Assembly: GCF_032118995.1 (NCBI RefSeq)
Contig: NC_092669.1
Coordinates: 6,323,501-6,387,500 of the forward strand
Source of the DNA: Asterias amurensis
Taxonomy: Eukaryota; Echinodermata; Asteroidea; Forcipulatida; Asteriidae
Reading direction: 5' to 3'
DNA: 64,000 nucleotides
Position numbers and translations under genes: made by a program. Position 1 is the first letter of the stretch. Each line of letters begins with the position of its first letter. Below the pieces are notes generated by a model. It was given only the letters and a program-made list of their open reading frames with translations. It did no database searches and had not been told where the DNA came from. Positions 1 through 10,846 of the stretch are shown one piece after another.

Positions 1-91
1 CAGATTGAACAGAATGTTCTTCTTAATTGTACCTCTTGCGCGTTTGCATTTACCTCTTCACTAAGATCACTTTTCACTTTATTTTTAACAG

Positions 92-2272
92 TTGAAGCAC
101 TTCAGCTGCGCAGAGGTCAAAGGTCAACACTGGGGTTACTTTCTGGTTACCGCATGCAGCGATGAATACGCTAATACATATATCGGCAAGGCATGTGCGG
201 ATTTCAGCCAATCATCTTTTTTCTCCATCGCCCACGTGACAAGTTTGACCAATGGGTTGACCTACAGGAACATCTACTGCGCAATCTGCAACAACGTTAC
301 CATGTCTGACATTGTTGCGTGGCCTGTTGACGTCCAATGTAAGGAGGAACTCCCACAAAACCTAACGAGAAATCTCGATTATATTATGAAGAATTCCAAC
401 TGCAGTACGGATATTAATGTAGGCCATCTAAACCACAACATAGCGAGTATACCACCAATACGACAATGCTTTCTTGACGTCATCAGCAGTTGTCCAGCCG
501 GGCATACTTTGACTGGTGAATGTAAGTCCTACACTGCAATCCACCTTAATGACTCGACACTGTACAGGAATCCACAATGTATGATGTGTCAACTTTCCAC
601 GAACTCCAGCATTTTATCAGACACTGAGCACTGCGAACACTTAAAAGGTACAGTTTCCACCCATTTAAAGAACTTTAACCGAGGGTTACTGCAACGAACA
701 CATCTGACGGTGCCTCCGATCTCGATTCTATTAGACTTTAAAAGCAGCAACCACGTAAAAATAGTTCGTCGAGAGCTCGTTGTTGTCGATGAGGAAGTCA
801 CATGCAAGACAGGAAATGTCTTTGATCCTTTCATGTCAAAGTGTCGACGATTGTTTTGTCAAAGAGGGTTCGTCTTGGATCATAATAGGTGTTTGAAGAA
901 GCAGACAAGGTCGACAAATGCCAATGTAGGTGTCGTAACTATTTCGCAAATGATAGCAAATGAAACACAAGACAATTGCCATCTGGATCCGGAAACCGCT
1001 GTTATATGCATCAGGAGTGTGCTTGGTGTAAATACAGAGAAGTCTGACCTAGAACATGAAGACAATCTACAACAAGAGAGTAACCGACTATGCACTTACA
1101 GCTACAGTCTTCTTTTAAGTTCCTCAATTTACCATACAATTTGGGAGCATTTGCAGCACCCATTAGAGTACCATGCATACATAAACTCCACGTGTCCTTA
1201 CGCTGGATCATGGTCGATGATTGTATATCCACCAAGTGAACACGGTTGCAACTGGCGGCCTCTGACAACCGGAGATTACACCACCTCAAAGCGGGAAAAT
1301 GTTTCCTGGGTTACTTTGATCTCAGGAAAGTCTTCATATCCACTAAGTGAAACTAGGCTTTGGGTTACTTATGATAATATGACCGGACCGAATTCAAAAC
1401 GGTTAACTGGGGTTGAAGTTTGCGAAGATATTTTGTTTCGATGTCCGTTGATTCGTCTCAACAGGACTCTGTTTCTGTTCAGAAAAGACTCGAACGCGAC
1501 CATCGTGTATATCCCAACTGGTCAAGTGTTTTCAAAATGGGAATATGCCGACCAGGAAGATGAAATAGAGCTATGCTCCTTTCTTGAGAATAATGGGTCT
1601 CGCAACACGAGTTACCAAGTGGAATTCTTTGATTACTCCGAGTCACAGTCAGTAGTGAGTCTTGTTGGTACCATCATCTCTCTGGTTGCAGCTGCGCTGA
1701 CTTTTCTAACTTATTTCGTATTCGAGGGTCTGCGAACACACGCTACCTGCTGCATTATGAATATGATAGCTTCTCTCTTCATGGGTCAACTTCTGCTTCT
1801 TCTCGCCGGATCAGCAACATCCAATCCGGGTGGCTGTACTATTATAGCTTTTATGGGACACTACTTTTGGTTGGTCACAATCTTCTGGACTGCTATCCTC
1901 GCATACGATCTAAACAGAACCTTCGCATGCAGTAACCGTAAGATCACCGGTGGCAGACCAACTGTTCGGACCTACTGTTGGTTCTCGTGGGGCGGTGGGC
2001 TCCTGATAGTGGTACCGTGTCTCGTGATAGACCTGTGTGATTGTAGTGACCTACCAGTGTGGTATGGTGACAGCGAAGTCTGTTGGATCGGTAATGGCCC
2101 GTCTAGCTTCATCGTATTTGGTGCACCATTGGGCATTGTCTTGATCTTCAACTTCATCCTATTTGTTTTGACAGTATGTGGAATTAGAAGCACGAAGAGG
2201 GATACCAAATGTATCAAAAGGGATATCAGTAAAGCCAAGCGACTGGGACAAGAACTTCTTGTGTATATTAAA
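92..2272 (+). CDS. Class-B (Methuselah/adhesion-like) GPCR, penultimate exon
   Basis: This exon encodes 727 residues: a long extracellular region and the first five membrane helices of a secretin-superfamily receptor. It is preceded by a good acceptor (pyrimidine-rich, AG at 90-91) and followed by GTGAGT at 2273. It therefore has no start codon of its own; its 5' exons lie left of the window. The first ~515 residues are cysteine-rich with many N-X-S/T sites, as expected for an ectodomain. Hydrophobic helices lie at about residues 521-545, 551-575, 580-612, 628-652 and 670-697. A short basic stretch (third cytoplasmic loop) precedes the donor. I do not see a clear GPS autoproteolysis motif before helix 1, which fits a Methuselah-like receptor better than a typical adhesion GPCR. 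The ligand cannot be inferred. The frame (phase 0) continues exactly into 3280-3534. Confidence 0.85.
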
Positions 2273-3279
2273 GTGAGTACCAACCATGATTCAAAAACGG
2301 GTTCTTTTATAATCAACTTTTATATAGCGCTTCATCACAGCGCTTCCAACATTATTACCCCTGGTCACTGGGCCATTATTTAATTTCGTAAACCTGCTGC
2401 GTGTAACCGCGCTCCAAGCTACTCATCCACATAAACCATCTCTGCCCTCACAGGTACCCATTTAACCAATGGGTGGACAGATGCTTATATGGTTACTTTC
2501 TCGACTACGACAAAAATAATTGGGATGATTGGAAGTTGTTAGATTTTGTTGACAGGCGCGCCTAACACATTCAATTCATTTTACCACATTCAATTCAATA
2601 AATATTTATTTCGGTAATGCCCTCACATAATATAATACATTGTGTTTGATAATACATGTTTTCTCGGTCAAATTCGGCAAAAGAGCAGCCAATGTCTGTT
2701 TTGCCTCTCCAGTTGTTACTGCGTTTCAAATTCAGAATTCGGCCGTTCAATTTCGTTTTGAGTCGAGTCAAATTCCTTTAGCACTATGCTCAATATAGCT
2801 TATCGTCATTCTTTTTCGTGACACACACGCCTCAAGAAGCGTCTGCGAATTTGAATGCTGCTTTGATGAATTGTTAAATTGAATGATTATTTTGTTAAAT
2901 CGAATGAAGCAACATTACATTTGACTAATCCCAAAACGAAATCGAAAGACCCTTTTGAGTAGCATTCGATTTCGCGCGAAATAGAATAGCTTGGTGGTTA
3001 AATTGGCTGCTCATTTTCTTAAATTGACCGAGAAAACCTATATTAACAGTGGACGTTTTAAACAGCAGCTAACATTATTAATAAGTCAGAAGTGCAAAAC
3101 TTAGGATTGGGTGAAGCCATGGCTTTTGTTCCATAACCTATTGACAGACTAACACTGCTTGTAAGACTCACAACGAAAAAGACAAGGGACACCAAAAACA
3201 CATGTAGGTAAACCAACACATTGTTTTAAACCGCTAGTCCATAATGACAATTTTGAATACTCCTCTCTTTCTATGATAG
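2273..3279 (+). other. Intron of the GPCR gene
   Basis: The intron has a GTGAGT donor and an AG acceptor at 3278-3279. It contains one recognisable inserted repeat (2658-3037). The open frame continues about 110 nt past the donor before a stop. That is intronic read-through and not receptor sequence, because helices 6 and 7 are found only after the acceptor. Confidence 0.75.
2658..3037. mobile_element. Small TIR element (MITE) in the GPCR intron
   Basis: The ends are inverted copies of each other for about 35 bp. The left end starts GTTTTCTCGGTCAA and the right end finishes with its complement, TTGACCGAGAAAAC. Both are followed inward by a shared AGCAGCCAAT. No coding capacity is seen. The family is not recognised. 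Confidence 0.6.
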
Positions 3280-3534
3280 ATCTCTACATTACTGGGTTTC
3301 ACGTGGATCTTTGGTTTCGCTGCAGCCATAAGTAACGTAAACGTCTTATGGTATATCTTCATCGTTCTGAATTCCTGCCAAGGCCTGCTGATATTTTTAT
3401 CTTTCACGTGTAACCCACGGGTACGAATGTTATGGATGGAGGCTTTCCGTGGTGAGATGTCTACCAGGCCAAGGAGTTATAGTCTCGGTGTTGCATCATC
3501 AACTGGCTCAGCTACTCGCAACAGCAGAGTTTAG
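3280..3534 (+). CDS. Class-B GPCR, last coding exon (helices 6-7 and tail)
   Basis: The exon follows the acceptor at 3278-3279 in phase 0 and continues the receptor for 84 residues to TAG at 3532-3534. It supplies helix 6 (with LGFTWIFGF, a typical class-B helix-6 signature), a short loop, helix 7 (an LNSCQGLLIF-type motif followed by NPRVR, as at the end of helix 7 in class-B receptors), and a short Ser/Arg-rich cytoplasmic tail. Together with the upstream exon this gives a complete seven-helix core. The short tail suggests no C-terminal scaffold motif, but that is only inference. Downstream sequence quickly enters a dispersed repeat, so the 3' UTR is probably short or contains that repeat. 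Confidence 0.85.
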   Translation: MSTLLGFTWIFGFAAAISNVNVLWYIFIVLNSCQGLLIFLSFTCNPRVRMLWMEAFRGEMSTRPRSYSLGVASSTGSATRNSRV

Positions 3535-3550
3535 TTTAGTAGCACAGTTT

Positions 3551-3790
3551 AAAGATACTGGACACTTTTGGTAATTATTAAAGACCAGCCTTCTCACTTG
3601 GTGTATCTCACAATTTGTACAAAATAACAAACCTGTGAACATTTGAACTCAATTGTTCGTCGAAGTTGCGAGAGAATGCTTCAAGACCTCAAAATCTTAT
3701 TCTGAGGTCTCGAAATCAAATTCGTGGAAAATTACTTCTTTCTCGAAAACAATATTACTTCAGAGGGAGCCGTTGCTTACAGGTCATCAC
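3551..3790 (+). repeat. MITE family 1, truncated copy
   Basis: The copy matches the dispersed element seen complete at 18432-18820. It starts near AAAGATACTGGACAC and includes the central palindrome (GACCTCAAAATC / GAGGTCTCGAAATC) and the CTTCAGAGGGAGCCGTT segment. It lacks the right terminal repeat. It lies 16 bp downstream of the GPCR stop codon, so it may form part of the 3' UTR. Confidence 0.75.
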
Positions 3791-4222
3791 ATGGTGTAAC
3801 CGCAAACCTTACGATATAGAATAGTTTACCAATTAGCTTAGTTTTTATAGTAGATATTGGATAATAATAATATAAAATAATAAACACAGCATTTGTAAGG
3901 CGCACTGACTCTGTAAAAACATTCAAAGGCGCCGGTCCAGGTCAATAAAAGAAAATCTCAGATGTGTTCAAATGCCAGTCTGAAAAGATGTGTTTTAAGG
4001 GAGTTTTGGAAGTTAGAAATGTCATGTGTATCTCTTAGACTTTGAGGCAGAGAGTTCCAGGGGCGGGGGCAAGATTAGAGAATGCCCTATCACCATAAGA
4101 GGCAAGGCGAGTCCGGGAAACAAGAAGCATGCTGCCTGATTACCTCAGACCTGGCCTGGCATGCCGGTGCTGAAACACGCTCGCAAGGTAGGGAGGGGCT
4201 GAACCATGAAGTGTTTTGAATG

Positions 4223-6033
4223 TCAGGAGGTTGATTTTGTACTGAATTCTGAAACTAATTGGAAGCCAGTGAAGATTGTGTAGGATGGGTGAGATATGAC
4301 AAGTAATCTTGCAGCGGCATTTTGGACTGATTGTAATCGAAGCAGTGTATTTTGAGGCAGTCCAGCAAGGAGACTGTTGCAGAAGTCGAGTCTGGTGGTA
4401 ATGAAGGCATGTATCAGCTGCTCTGCTGCATTCGTTGTAAGCAGGCGCCGGATTGCTGCAATCCTTCTAATGTGCATATAGGACACCTGGCAGGTGTCAG
4501 AGACATGTTTCTCAAGAGTCATGAATTGATCAAATGACACTCCAAGATTGCGGGCATCAGAGCTGGGTGGGACAATAGCATCGTCAACCTGCAAGTCTTG
4601 GATGTGTATCTTGTTTTTAAGCTGGGGAGACGATATGACAAGAAATTTGGTTTTGTCAGGATTCAACTTGAGGAAATTGGCCGACATCCAGTTCTGGATA
4701 TCGGTCAGGCAGTTGGCGAGTGACTCAAGCATCTTGGAGCTATCACCTGTGGTAGTGGGGCTGAATGAGGTGTCGTCTGCATAGAAGTGATATTGTAAGC
4801 CATGTTGGCGCGCTATGTGACCCAGGGGTGAAGTATATAGTGTGAACAGAATTGGACCGAGGACAGAGCCCTGTGGTACTCCATACGGAACCTTAGCTGG
4901 AATTGAAGACTCCCCTAGTATGCTATCAACTTGGAGGCGATCACTAAGGTAAGACTTAATCCATCTAAGAGCAGTGCATTGAATACCAAAACAGTTTCTT
5001 AATCTACAGAGAAGTATCTTATGGTCGATCGCAACGACTTTCTCATTGACCTTTGACACGAAAGACAGGTTCGAAATTGGGCGATAGTTTCTCATATCAT
5101 CAGGGTTAAGTGTCTGTTTTTTTATGACTGGTGTAACCAGGGCTGTCTTGAAGCGCTCAGGAAAACAAAATCCGGTGCTATGTTTGGGATCAGTGTGATG
5201 GGTCCTACAAGTTCGTCCAGGCTAGCCTTGACCATGGATGTGGGGAGGGGGTCCAGCAGGCAGGATTTTGGAGGGGAGGTCCGAATGATTTTGGCAATCT
5301 CAAGCTCTGATGACGGGGTAAATGAAGTAACCGAGAACTGAAGATTATCCGCGGTGTCTGAACCAGGTATGGAAGGATCGGGGCCATTTGGTCGTAGATC
5401 ATCTCTGATTCGTTGGATTTTGCTGGTGAAGTAGACGGAGAACCTATCAGCAAGCTCTTTGCGGGACACATGTGATGGGAGTTTTTGGGCTGGTTTTCTG
5501 TGCATGAGTCCATTGGTTATTTGAAAGAGCGCTCGTTGGTCACCTTGGCAGTCTCTGATCTGATCATGGTAGTAGTTGGACTTTGCTTCAGCAAATTTGT
5601 GTTTTACCACATTCCGCTGGGATTTGAAAATATCATGGTCAATCTTGAGCTTAGACTTGCGCCACTTTCTCTCCAATTGGCGGCGACGTTGCTTGGCGAG
5701 GGTGATCTGTATGGTGTACCATGGGACGGCTGGCCGATCAATAACATGACAAGTTTTCATGGGAGCGTGAGAATCCACCAGTTGAGTAAGGACAGAGTTA
5801 TACTGATCAATTAGGGCATCGAGTGCGATGGCGGGATGAGTGGTGATGGGCGAGGCAATGACGTCGTTCCTAAATTTGTCCAAGTCTATCGACCTAGTTT
5901 TGCGGTAGGAGATCAGTCTTTTGATGTATTTAGGTTTCTGTAGATTTAGTGAACAATGGACGGCGCAGTGGTCGGACACAAACTCAGACGATACCACTGA
6001 TTGTATAAGGCTGTCTGATCGGCGAGCGATCAC
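4223..6033 (-). pseudogene. LINE endonuclease C-terminus, linker and reverse transcriptase
   Basis: The first part (6033-5122) opens with ARRSDS and SDHCAVH, the end of the endonuclease domain, then a basic linker (KQRRRQLERKWRKS). The second part (5095-4223) has NYRPISNLSF, the GVPQGSVLGPILF block and YADDTS, the polymerase active site, followed by thumb motifs. Between NEKVVA and IDHKILL the usual block of about 80 residues (HSTETALL through the first catalytic Asp) is absent. This is an internal deletion that removes part of the palm. A frame change lies between 5122 and 5095. Confidence 0.85.
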
Positions 6034-6851
6034 AAAATCGATGATACATGGCCAGATGTGTGAGTTGCAAAGTCTACCATTTGTTGCATGTCGTATTGTT
6101 GGAGGAGTTTTTGGAAGTGATTTGTTTCAGCTGTGTTGTTGTCCAGGTGAATGTTGAAATCCCCGGTGATTATTAGAGTACCAGTGAAGAGCACCTGCTG
6201 ATCAAGTAGCTCTGTAAACTCTTCAATGAACATGCTGAATGGGATTCGGTGTCTTTGTGAAGGTGGCGGTCGGTAAAGGACGATAACCCGTAAGTGATGA
6301 TTGTTGTGGTTAATGTCCACAACAATGTCTTCGAAGGAAGTGTATGATTGCGTCTGGTTGCTACGTGGTTGCCTGGAAACTGACGCAGCAAGCCCGGATT
6401 TACACAGAAGGCCAATTCCACCTCCTCTTCTGCCTTTTCTGTGGGCGTGGATAAGGGTAAAACCTTTTGGGGTCACATTGGCGGTTTTTTGGTCACTGTC
6501 GGATACGAACCAGGTTTCAGTGAGTGCCATAATGTCAATGTCATGATCTTTAATATGGTCTTTGATGCATACAGTAGTAGTAGAAGATCTTACTTTCTGC
6601 TTACCAGCACGGCATCCCCTATGAACATGATTCCAATTGCCGATCCTGTTTTGTTTGAGGGATTTAAACACATCCATTGGTAGTGTCAGTTGTTGAGGAG
6701 ACATTTGAACTCCGATCGATTTCAGTTTGCTGCTGCTGTAGCGCAGTTTATGCTGCACTGGGTTACACATGGTTGACCACGGGGAACAGTGTACAATGTC
6801 TGTAAGTGCAAGCAATCTGTAGCACCACGCTGTGTATGACATGGTGGTCAC
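6030..6851 (-). pseudogene. LINE endonuclease segment
   Basis: The open segment of 273 codons has the AP-endonuclease hallmarks of CR1/L2-type LINEs: an ALTETW block, an RRGGGIGLLCK block, VIVLYRPP, and GDFNIHLD, which carries catalytic Asp and Asn. The frame is lost around 6040, just before the conserved SDHCAV block that continues in the next segment. The N-terminal ~70 residues may not be native coding. Confidence 0.85.
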
Positions 6852-6875
6852 TTCATGGCTTCATGGTGAAGTCCG

Positions 6876-7435
6876 AAAATTACAAGAAGATATACGATGA
6901 TCGTGAGTTCTCTCTTAACTCAAATTGATCAGTCTGGTCGTCAGTTTGATCAGGAGTACGAAACACGACTGCTGGTAGTATTTGCAATCCACAGAAAGTC
7001 ACAAAAGATGAAAAAACTGAGAATTTGCGGAGACCAAACCGCGGGGCGTGCCTGTCCTGGCGCTCACCACAATGAAAACTGATCGGGGGATAAGGTTAAA
7101 TTTAACTGTTTACTCGAGTAGTCTAGCCTCCAATCCCTTTGGGTGTACTGACCACGCCCACGATTAAGACAACATGTTTGTTGTACACTGTTCCTCAATT
7201 AATGCAAATACAAAAACAGATTGCGCCTTTGCTCAATGTGCGTCTACCATTTCCAACATTTTCGAAGTCAACTCCATTGTGAAAATTTTGACTCCCTATT
7301 TTTTTGTATGCAGCATTTTTAATGGAAATAGATACATGTAAATTTAAGATGTCGTGCTGTTTTTCTGTCTTACGGATAACCCCATCACAAATCTGATATC
7401 ACACTTGCACACCAAAACAGTTGTATAATACGGAT
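6876..7435. other. Intergenic stretch without a recognised feature
   Basis: About 560 bp between the LINE 5' end and a MITE fragment. I see no coding, no repeat unit and no RNA-like fold here. Confidence 0.5.
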
Positions 7436-7555
7436 TAAAGGCAGTGTACACGATCGGTTATTACTCAAAATAATTATTAGCATATAACCGTACTTGGTAA
7501 CGAGTAATGGGAAGCTGTTGATATTATAAAACATTGTGAGAACCGGTGTCAGATG
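7436..7555 (-). repeat. MITE family 1, terminal fragment
   Basis: The stretch begins AAAGGCAGTGTACACGATCGG and runs through ATAATTATTAGCAT and GTAACGAGTAATGGG to ACATTGTGAGAA. This is one terminal ~115 bp of the family-1 element. It is cut off where the next small element begins. Confidence 0.7.
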
Positions 7556-7578
7556 CAATTGTGTCCGCCATGCAATAC

Positions 7579-7908
7579 TGTCCGCTCCGGACACTTTTCC
7601 ATATGCAATCGTGTCCTGGGCTAGCGAAAACCGTCCGGTGGACATGTATATGACTGGATATGTAATTTATGTGCGCGCGAAAGGGAGCGTGCATGCACTG
7701 AACTTAAGTATATGCAGCATATTCACCTATTTTATGATTGCAGCAAATACCCAACTGCTGATTATTTCCCATGTCATTCATGACATGCACTTAGCTTGTA
7801 AAAAAAAATGGCGAACGTGTTTCGTCGACCAAGGGCGTTTAATTTACTGCAAGGACGGTTTAGCACGGGGCGGACAGAACTGCATATGCAAATGTGTCCG
7901 GTCGGACA
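7579..7908. mobile_element. Small TIR element with GTGTCCG ends
   Basis: The left end (CCGCTCCGGACAC, CATATGCA, AAACCGTCC) recurs inverted at the right end (GGACGGTTT, TGCATATG, GTGTCCGGTCGGACAC). About 60 bp at each end pair with each other. The interior has no coding signal. A SINE fragment directly follows. Confidence 0.55.
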
Positions 7909-7915
7909 CAATCAG

Positions 7916-8110
7916 CTGAGTGTGTGTTCGAATCCCAGTCGTGACACTTGCGTCCTTAAACAAGACACTTGTAAAACCATTGGTCCCGTGTATTGTGTAA
8001 CGCAAGTAAAAGAACCCAGCGCACTTTAACCAAATAAAAAAGGGTCCCTCCCGGTGTTCCTTGTCACAGCACCTTGTAAACCAGAATGGTGCTATTTTTA
8101 CTGGAGTAGA
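7916..8110 (+). mobile_element. tRNA-derived SINE, 5'-truncated copy
   Basis: The copy begins at the internal-promoter B-box (GTTCGAATCCCAG) and matches the body of the fuller SINE at 44622-45015: GTGACACTTGCGTCCTTAA, AAAAGAACCCAGCGCA, CCCGGTGTTCCT and CACAGCACCTTGTAAA. The A-box half is missing. It is not a functional tRNA. Confidence 0.7.
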
Positions 8111-8179
8111 TCTTATAATTCAAACGTAGTCCCACATACCTTGCCGACATACGGTATGTATAAGCGCCTTGAGCGACAC

Positions 8180-8405
8180 TAGCGAGGTTAAGCTGTACGT
8201 AACGCGATCAAATACGTAAACGTGAACGTCAACAATTTGTGTTGTTTCTGGGTGACGTCGCCGCTTTGGGCTTATTGCATGCTCACGTATGACGTTTGCG
8301 CGTAAACGATGGTAATTTCGCGTATGCTAAAAACGTGAGTTTTAACGACATTATTTTCTGACGTTGATCACATTCACGCGGAACGTGCAGCTAAACCTCC
8401 CTAAC
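8180..8405. mobile_element. Small palindromic MITE, CG-rich
   Basis: The left end contains AGGTTAAGCTGTACGTAACGCG. The right end contains CGCGGAACGTGCAGCTAAACCT, which is the imperfect reverse complement. The interior is rich in ACGT/ACGTCA words. It sits just downstream of the transporter stop codon on the minus strand, so it may lie in that gene's 3' UTR. Confidence 0.5.
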
Positions 8406-8448
8406 GAGTTACGAATTAGCGCACCGTATAAGATGACACTAATTATTA

Positions 8449-8576
8449 TCATTGATTTGTTTCATTTTTATTGTGGAAATATCTTACAAGGGTCAGTGGT
8501 AACAGCGGGAAGGCTCGAAGTAATCCTAAGAAAATGAAGGATGCGTCGTAACTTCCGCTGATGTCGTAAATCAAAC
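8449..8576 (-). CDS. Monocarboxylate-transporter-like (SLC16/MFS) gene, last coding exon
   Basis: On the minus strand this exon follows an excellent acceptor (TTTTATTTATATTTGCAG, AG at complement of 8578-8577). It completes a split glycine codon (G from 9252 plus GT) and encodes 41 more residues to TGA at 8451-8449. The sequence GLIYDISGSYDASFIFLG is the classic end-of-protein motif of SLC16 transporters (G-x-I-Y-D-x-[ST]-G-x-Y-x-x-[AS]-F) at the start of the penultimate helices. The protein then ends within a short hydrophobic stretch and a polar tail, so the C-terminus is short for the family. Confidence 0.85.
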
Positions 8577-8824
8577 CTGCAAATATAAATAAAAAAACTA
8601 ATTATAATGCTATGCAGTAATTACAATTCATTCCCTTTTTATATTTTGGCATTCCCTTTAATTTACACCGATACGGTAAGCACTGTGTACTCAGTAGGCC
8701 TACTGAGTGAAAATCAAATCATATTATTTACCCACGTTGCAAACAGAACTAACCACATGCATCGGGGAGTTGACCGATGAGCGTTACAAGTACAATATTA
8801 ATTTGCTAAGAGAAAACATAATCG

Positions 8825-8970
8825 GCAGTCTAGTTTGGTATGACATTGTTCTAGAATCGCAAAGGTCGTGGGTTCAAATCCCACCCCAGTAATGTGACTG
8901 TGATGTTTTCCCCACATAACTCGGGAGAGTACTGAGTGTACAGCGCTAACACACATCGGTGTATGGGTAT
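8825..8970 (+). mobile_element. tRNA-derived SINE fragment in the transporter intron
   Basis: The fragment contains a B-box-like GTGGGTTCAAATCCCACC, followed by a SINE body with CTGTGATGTTTTC, AACTCGGGAGAGTACTGAGTG and ACAGCGCTAACACACATCGG. The A-box half is degraded. It lies in the last intron of the minus-strand transporter gene. Confidence 0.65.
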
Positions 8971-8971
8971 A

Positions 8972-9232
8972 AACAACATGAATATTCTGTATCCCCTATC
9001 GGCAAATTTAATTACTGTTTACATTGGTAAGTTAAGTGGCTCGCTCTTTCGTATTTTAGCTCTTGTATATAAAGAGAACACATTTTTTATTGTCCGTGGA
9101 CATTTCTCTTCATTTTGTAGGAAGTATATGACTCCGGTCATGCTCCTACATACTATTTATCTGGGAGGGATCCTAATACGAGTAAAACAAAAATGAATAT
9201 TCTTTATCCCCGATGCAAATTTAACATCTATT
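8972..9232. repeat. Pair of similar ~45 bp intronic segments
   Basis: Around 8975-9020 and 9185-9230 the sequence repeats as ATGAATATTCT(G/T)TATCCCC followed by GCAAATTTAA and a CT-rich end. The copies lie about 210 bp apart in direct orientation, in the transporter intron. This looks like an old local duplication. Confidence 0.45.
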
Positions 9233-9251
9233 AAAGAAAACACAAAATTAC

Positions 9252-10079
9252 CAGGAATAAAACCCATTGAGATTCTGAGCATGGTTGTCTTCAGTCCAAG
9301 CCATCCATAAGCCCCTGCCAGTAACTCCACACCAAGTACTTGCTTAGTCACTACATCAGTCAAACACGCCAGTAACCCATCACTGACCAATGTCAAGAAC
9401 GCAGCTGACATCAACGTCCAATAAGAATTCAACCAAGGAGTTGCGCAGTAGGTTACGGATCCCACGATGATAGCCGATGTCATAAGAAGCCAGTGAGATA
9501 TGATACCACGATCAACACATACACCCTGAAGGATCTTAATTATTAAGTCGCCAACACCTGCCACAGTTACAAAAAATGTTGCATCTTCTATTGTGAAACC
9601 CTTTGATTGGATTTGTGAGACAAAATAAATGACCCACATGTCAAATGCGAACTTAATTATTAATAATAATAATTACACCGACTGCCCAGTAACGCCAGTT
9701 ACTCAAAATATTCATATCAAGATTTTTCGCTGTGGTTTTCACCATTGTGGCGCATTGTGACAGAAAACTTGTCTTGGATTCTAATTGGTCGGCATGATTT
9801 TGAGGATGAAGTCTCTTGTAGCCGTTCAGTTGACAAATATTTTTGCCGACAGTAAACATGAGGGCGCCGCACACGGCAAGATGCAATGAGATTGCTCCAA
9901 TAAGCATCATTGACCCCTCCAACCGTACGTTACAAGGAGCAGCTGGATGAGGGGCGGTAATGTCAGCATTCCAATTGAGTTCCCTGTTCTTGCTAAACCG
10001 ACGGCTGTTGCGTAGTTTTTAGAGAAGCAACGCCCAAGAGCATCACGTACCAGCACACCAGCCAATCCAAACCCGGTAC
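9252..10079 (-). CDS. Monocarboxylate-transporter-like gene, main exon (helices ~4-10)
   Basis: The minus-strand exon begins after an acceptor (TTCTCTTTATTACAG; AG = complement of 10081-10080) and ends at CCTG before GTAATTTT (donor at 9251). It encodes TGFGLAGVLVRDALG, the NSIGML...PPL segment and YGWRG, all hallmarks of SLC16 helices 4-5. A cytoplasmic loop with basic and acidic residues follows, then the C-terminal half (FVTVAGVGDLIIKILQGVCVDR, the helix 8-9 loop). The product would carry monocarboxylates or related substrates with protons across the plasma membrane; the substrate is not predictable. The two ends are in the same frame, but about 255 nt in the middle (roughly 9665-9919) are in another. 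The switches fall at a G run (AGGGGTC) and at an ATT/AAT run. Either the assembly has two compensating small indels or the allele is damaged. Confidence 0.85.
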
Positions 10080-10122
10080 CTGTAATAAAGAGAACAAATA
10101 ACATGGCGTCCTTTAGTTATTG

Positions 10123-10272
10123 GGTGCGTTCGATTAGCTTCCCCGGGTCGACCCCGGTGTGTGGCACTTTCTTTTACGAGGACGAACGTGTGCAGATAAA
10201 TACCCACGTTCGTCCTGGGAAAAAGACCCGCCACACACAGGGGTCGACCCAGGGAAGCTACATGAACGCACC
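10123..10272. mobile_element. Palindromic MITE in the transporter intron
   Basis: The ~42 bp terminal inverted repeats are GGTGCGTTCGATTAGCTTCC... and ...GGAAGCTACATGAACGCACC. An inner pair of GTCGACCC words and an inner palindrome (GACGAACGTG / CACGTTCGTC) are also present. The whole 150 bp element can fold on itself. It is non-coding. Confidence 0.7.
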
Positions 10273-10358
10273 TACTATTAGCAACATGTAGGGAGACTCT
10301 GTGACACCCCGTTCAGATTAGGCGCTCCCTCCAGAGAAGAACCGACAAAATGATTGAG

Positions 10359-10740
10359 TTAAAGACACTGGACATTGGTAATTGTCAAAGACAAGTGTTC
10401 TCACTTTGTGTGTCTCAACACATGCATAACATAACAAACCGTGAACTTTGAGCTCAATCGGGCGTCGAAGTTGCGATATAATAATGGAGGAAAAAACACC
10501 CTTGTTCCGCGAACTTGTGTGCTTTCAGATGATTGATTTCGAGACCTCAAAGTCTAAATCTGAGGTCTCGAAAACTAATTTGTGTAAAATTACTTCTTTC
10601 TCGTAAACTACATTACTTCAGAGGGAGCCGTTTGTCACAATGTTTCATACTATCAACCTCTCCCTATTACTCGTTACCAAGTAAGGTTCTATGCTAATAA
10701 TTGTTTTGAGTAATTACCAATAGTGTCCACTTCTTTTAAG
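10359..10740 (+). mobile_element. MITE family 1, near-complete copy
   Basis: The copy begins TTAAAGACACTGGACA and ends GTGTCCACTTCTTTTAA. It has the family's central palindrome (GAGACCTCAAAG / GAGGTCTCG) and the CTTCAGAGGGAGCCGTTT segment. Confidence 0.8.
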
Positions 10741-10846
10741 TATTTGAACAGTTCGACGTCTGAAAAACTTAAAAGCGATTGGACGCGCTGGAAAATCTTG
10801 GGATTTACACAATCTCTATAGCGCACTGTACATTTTTGTGTATAGA

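Larger units (their letters stand above)
3862..6875 (-). mobile_element. CR1/L2-like LINE (non-LTR retrotransposon), decayed
   Basis: On the minus strand this is a non-LTR retrotransposon with an AP-type endonuclease followed by reverse transcriptase. Its 3' end lies near 3862-3950, with an AT-rich TTATTATTATT-like tail preceded by a GCGCC-rich 3' region, typical of CR1/L2 elements. The coding region is carried in at least three frames, so this copy is dead. The 5' limit near 6875 is approximate and no target-site duplication was identified. Confidence 0.85.

Noticed and set aside
880-1289. Antisense ORFs across the GPCR exon
   Set aside because: Shadows of the coding strand without family motifs.
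2273-2383. GPCR protein extended through the donor
   Set aside because: The extra ~36 residues are unlike helix 6, and a phase-matching exon with helices 6 and 7 lies at 3280-3534.
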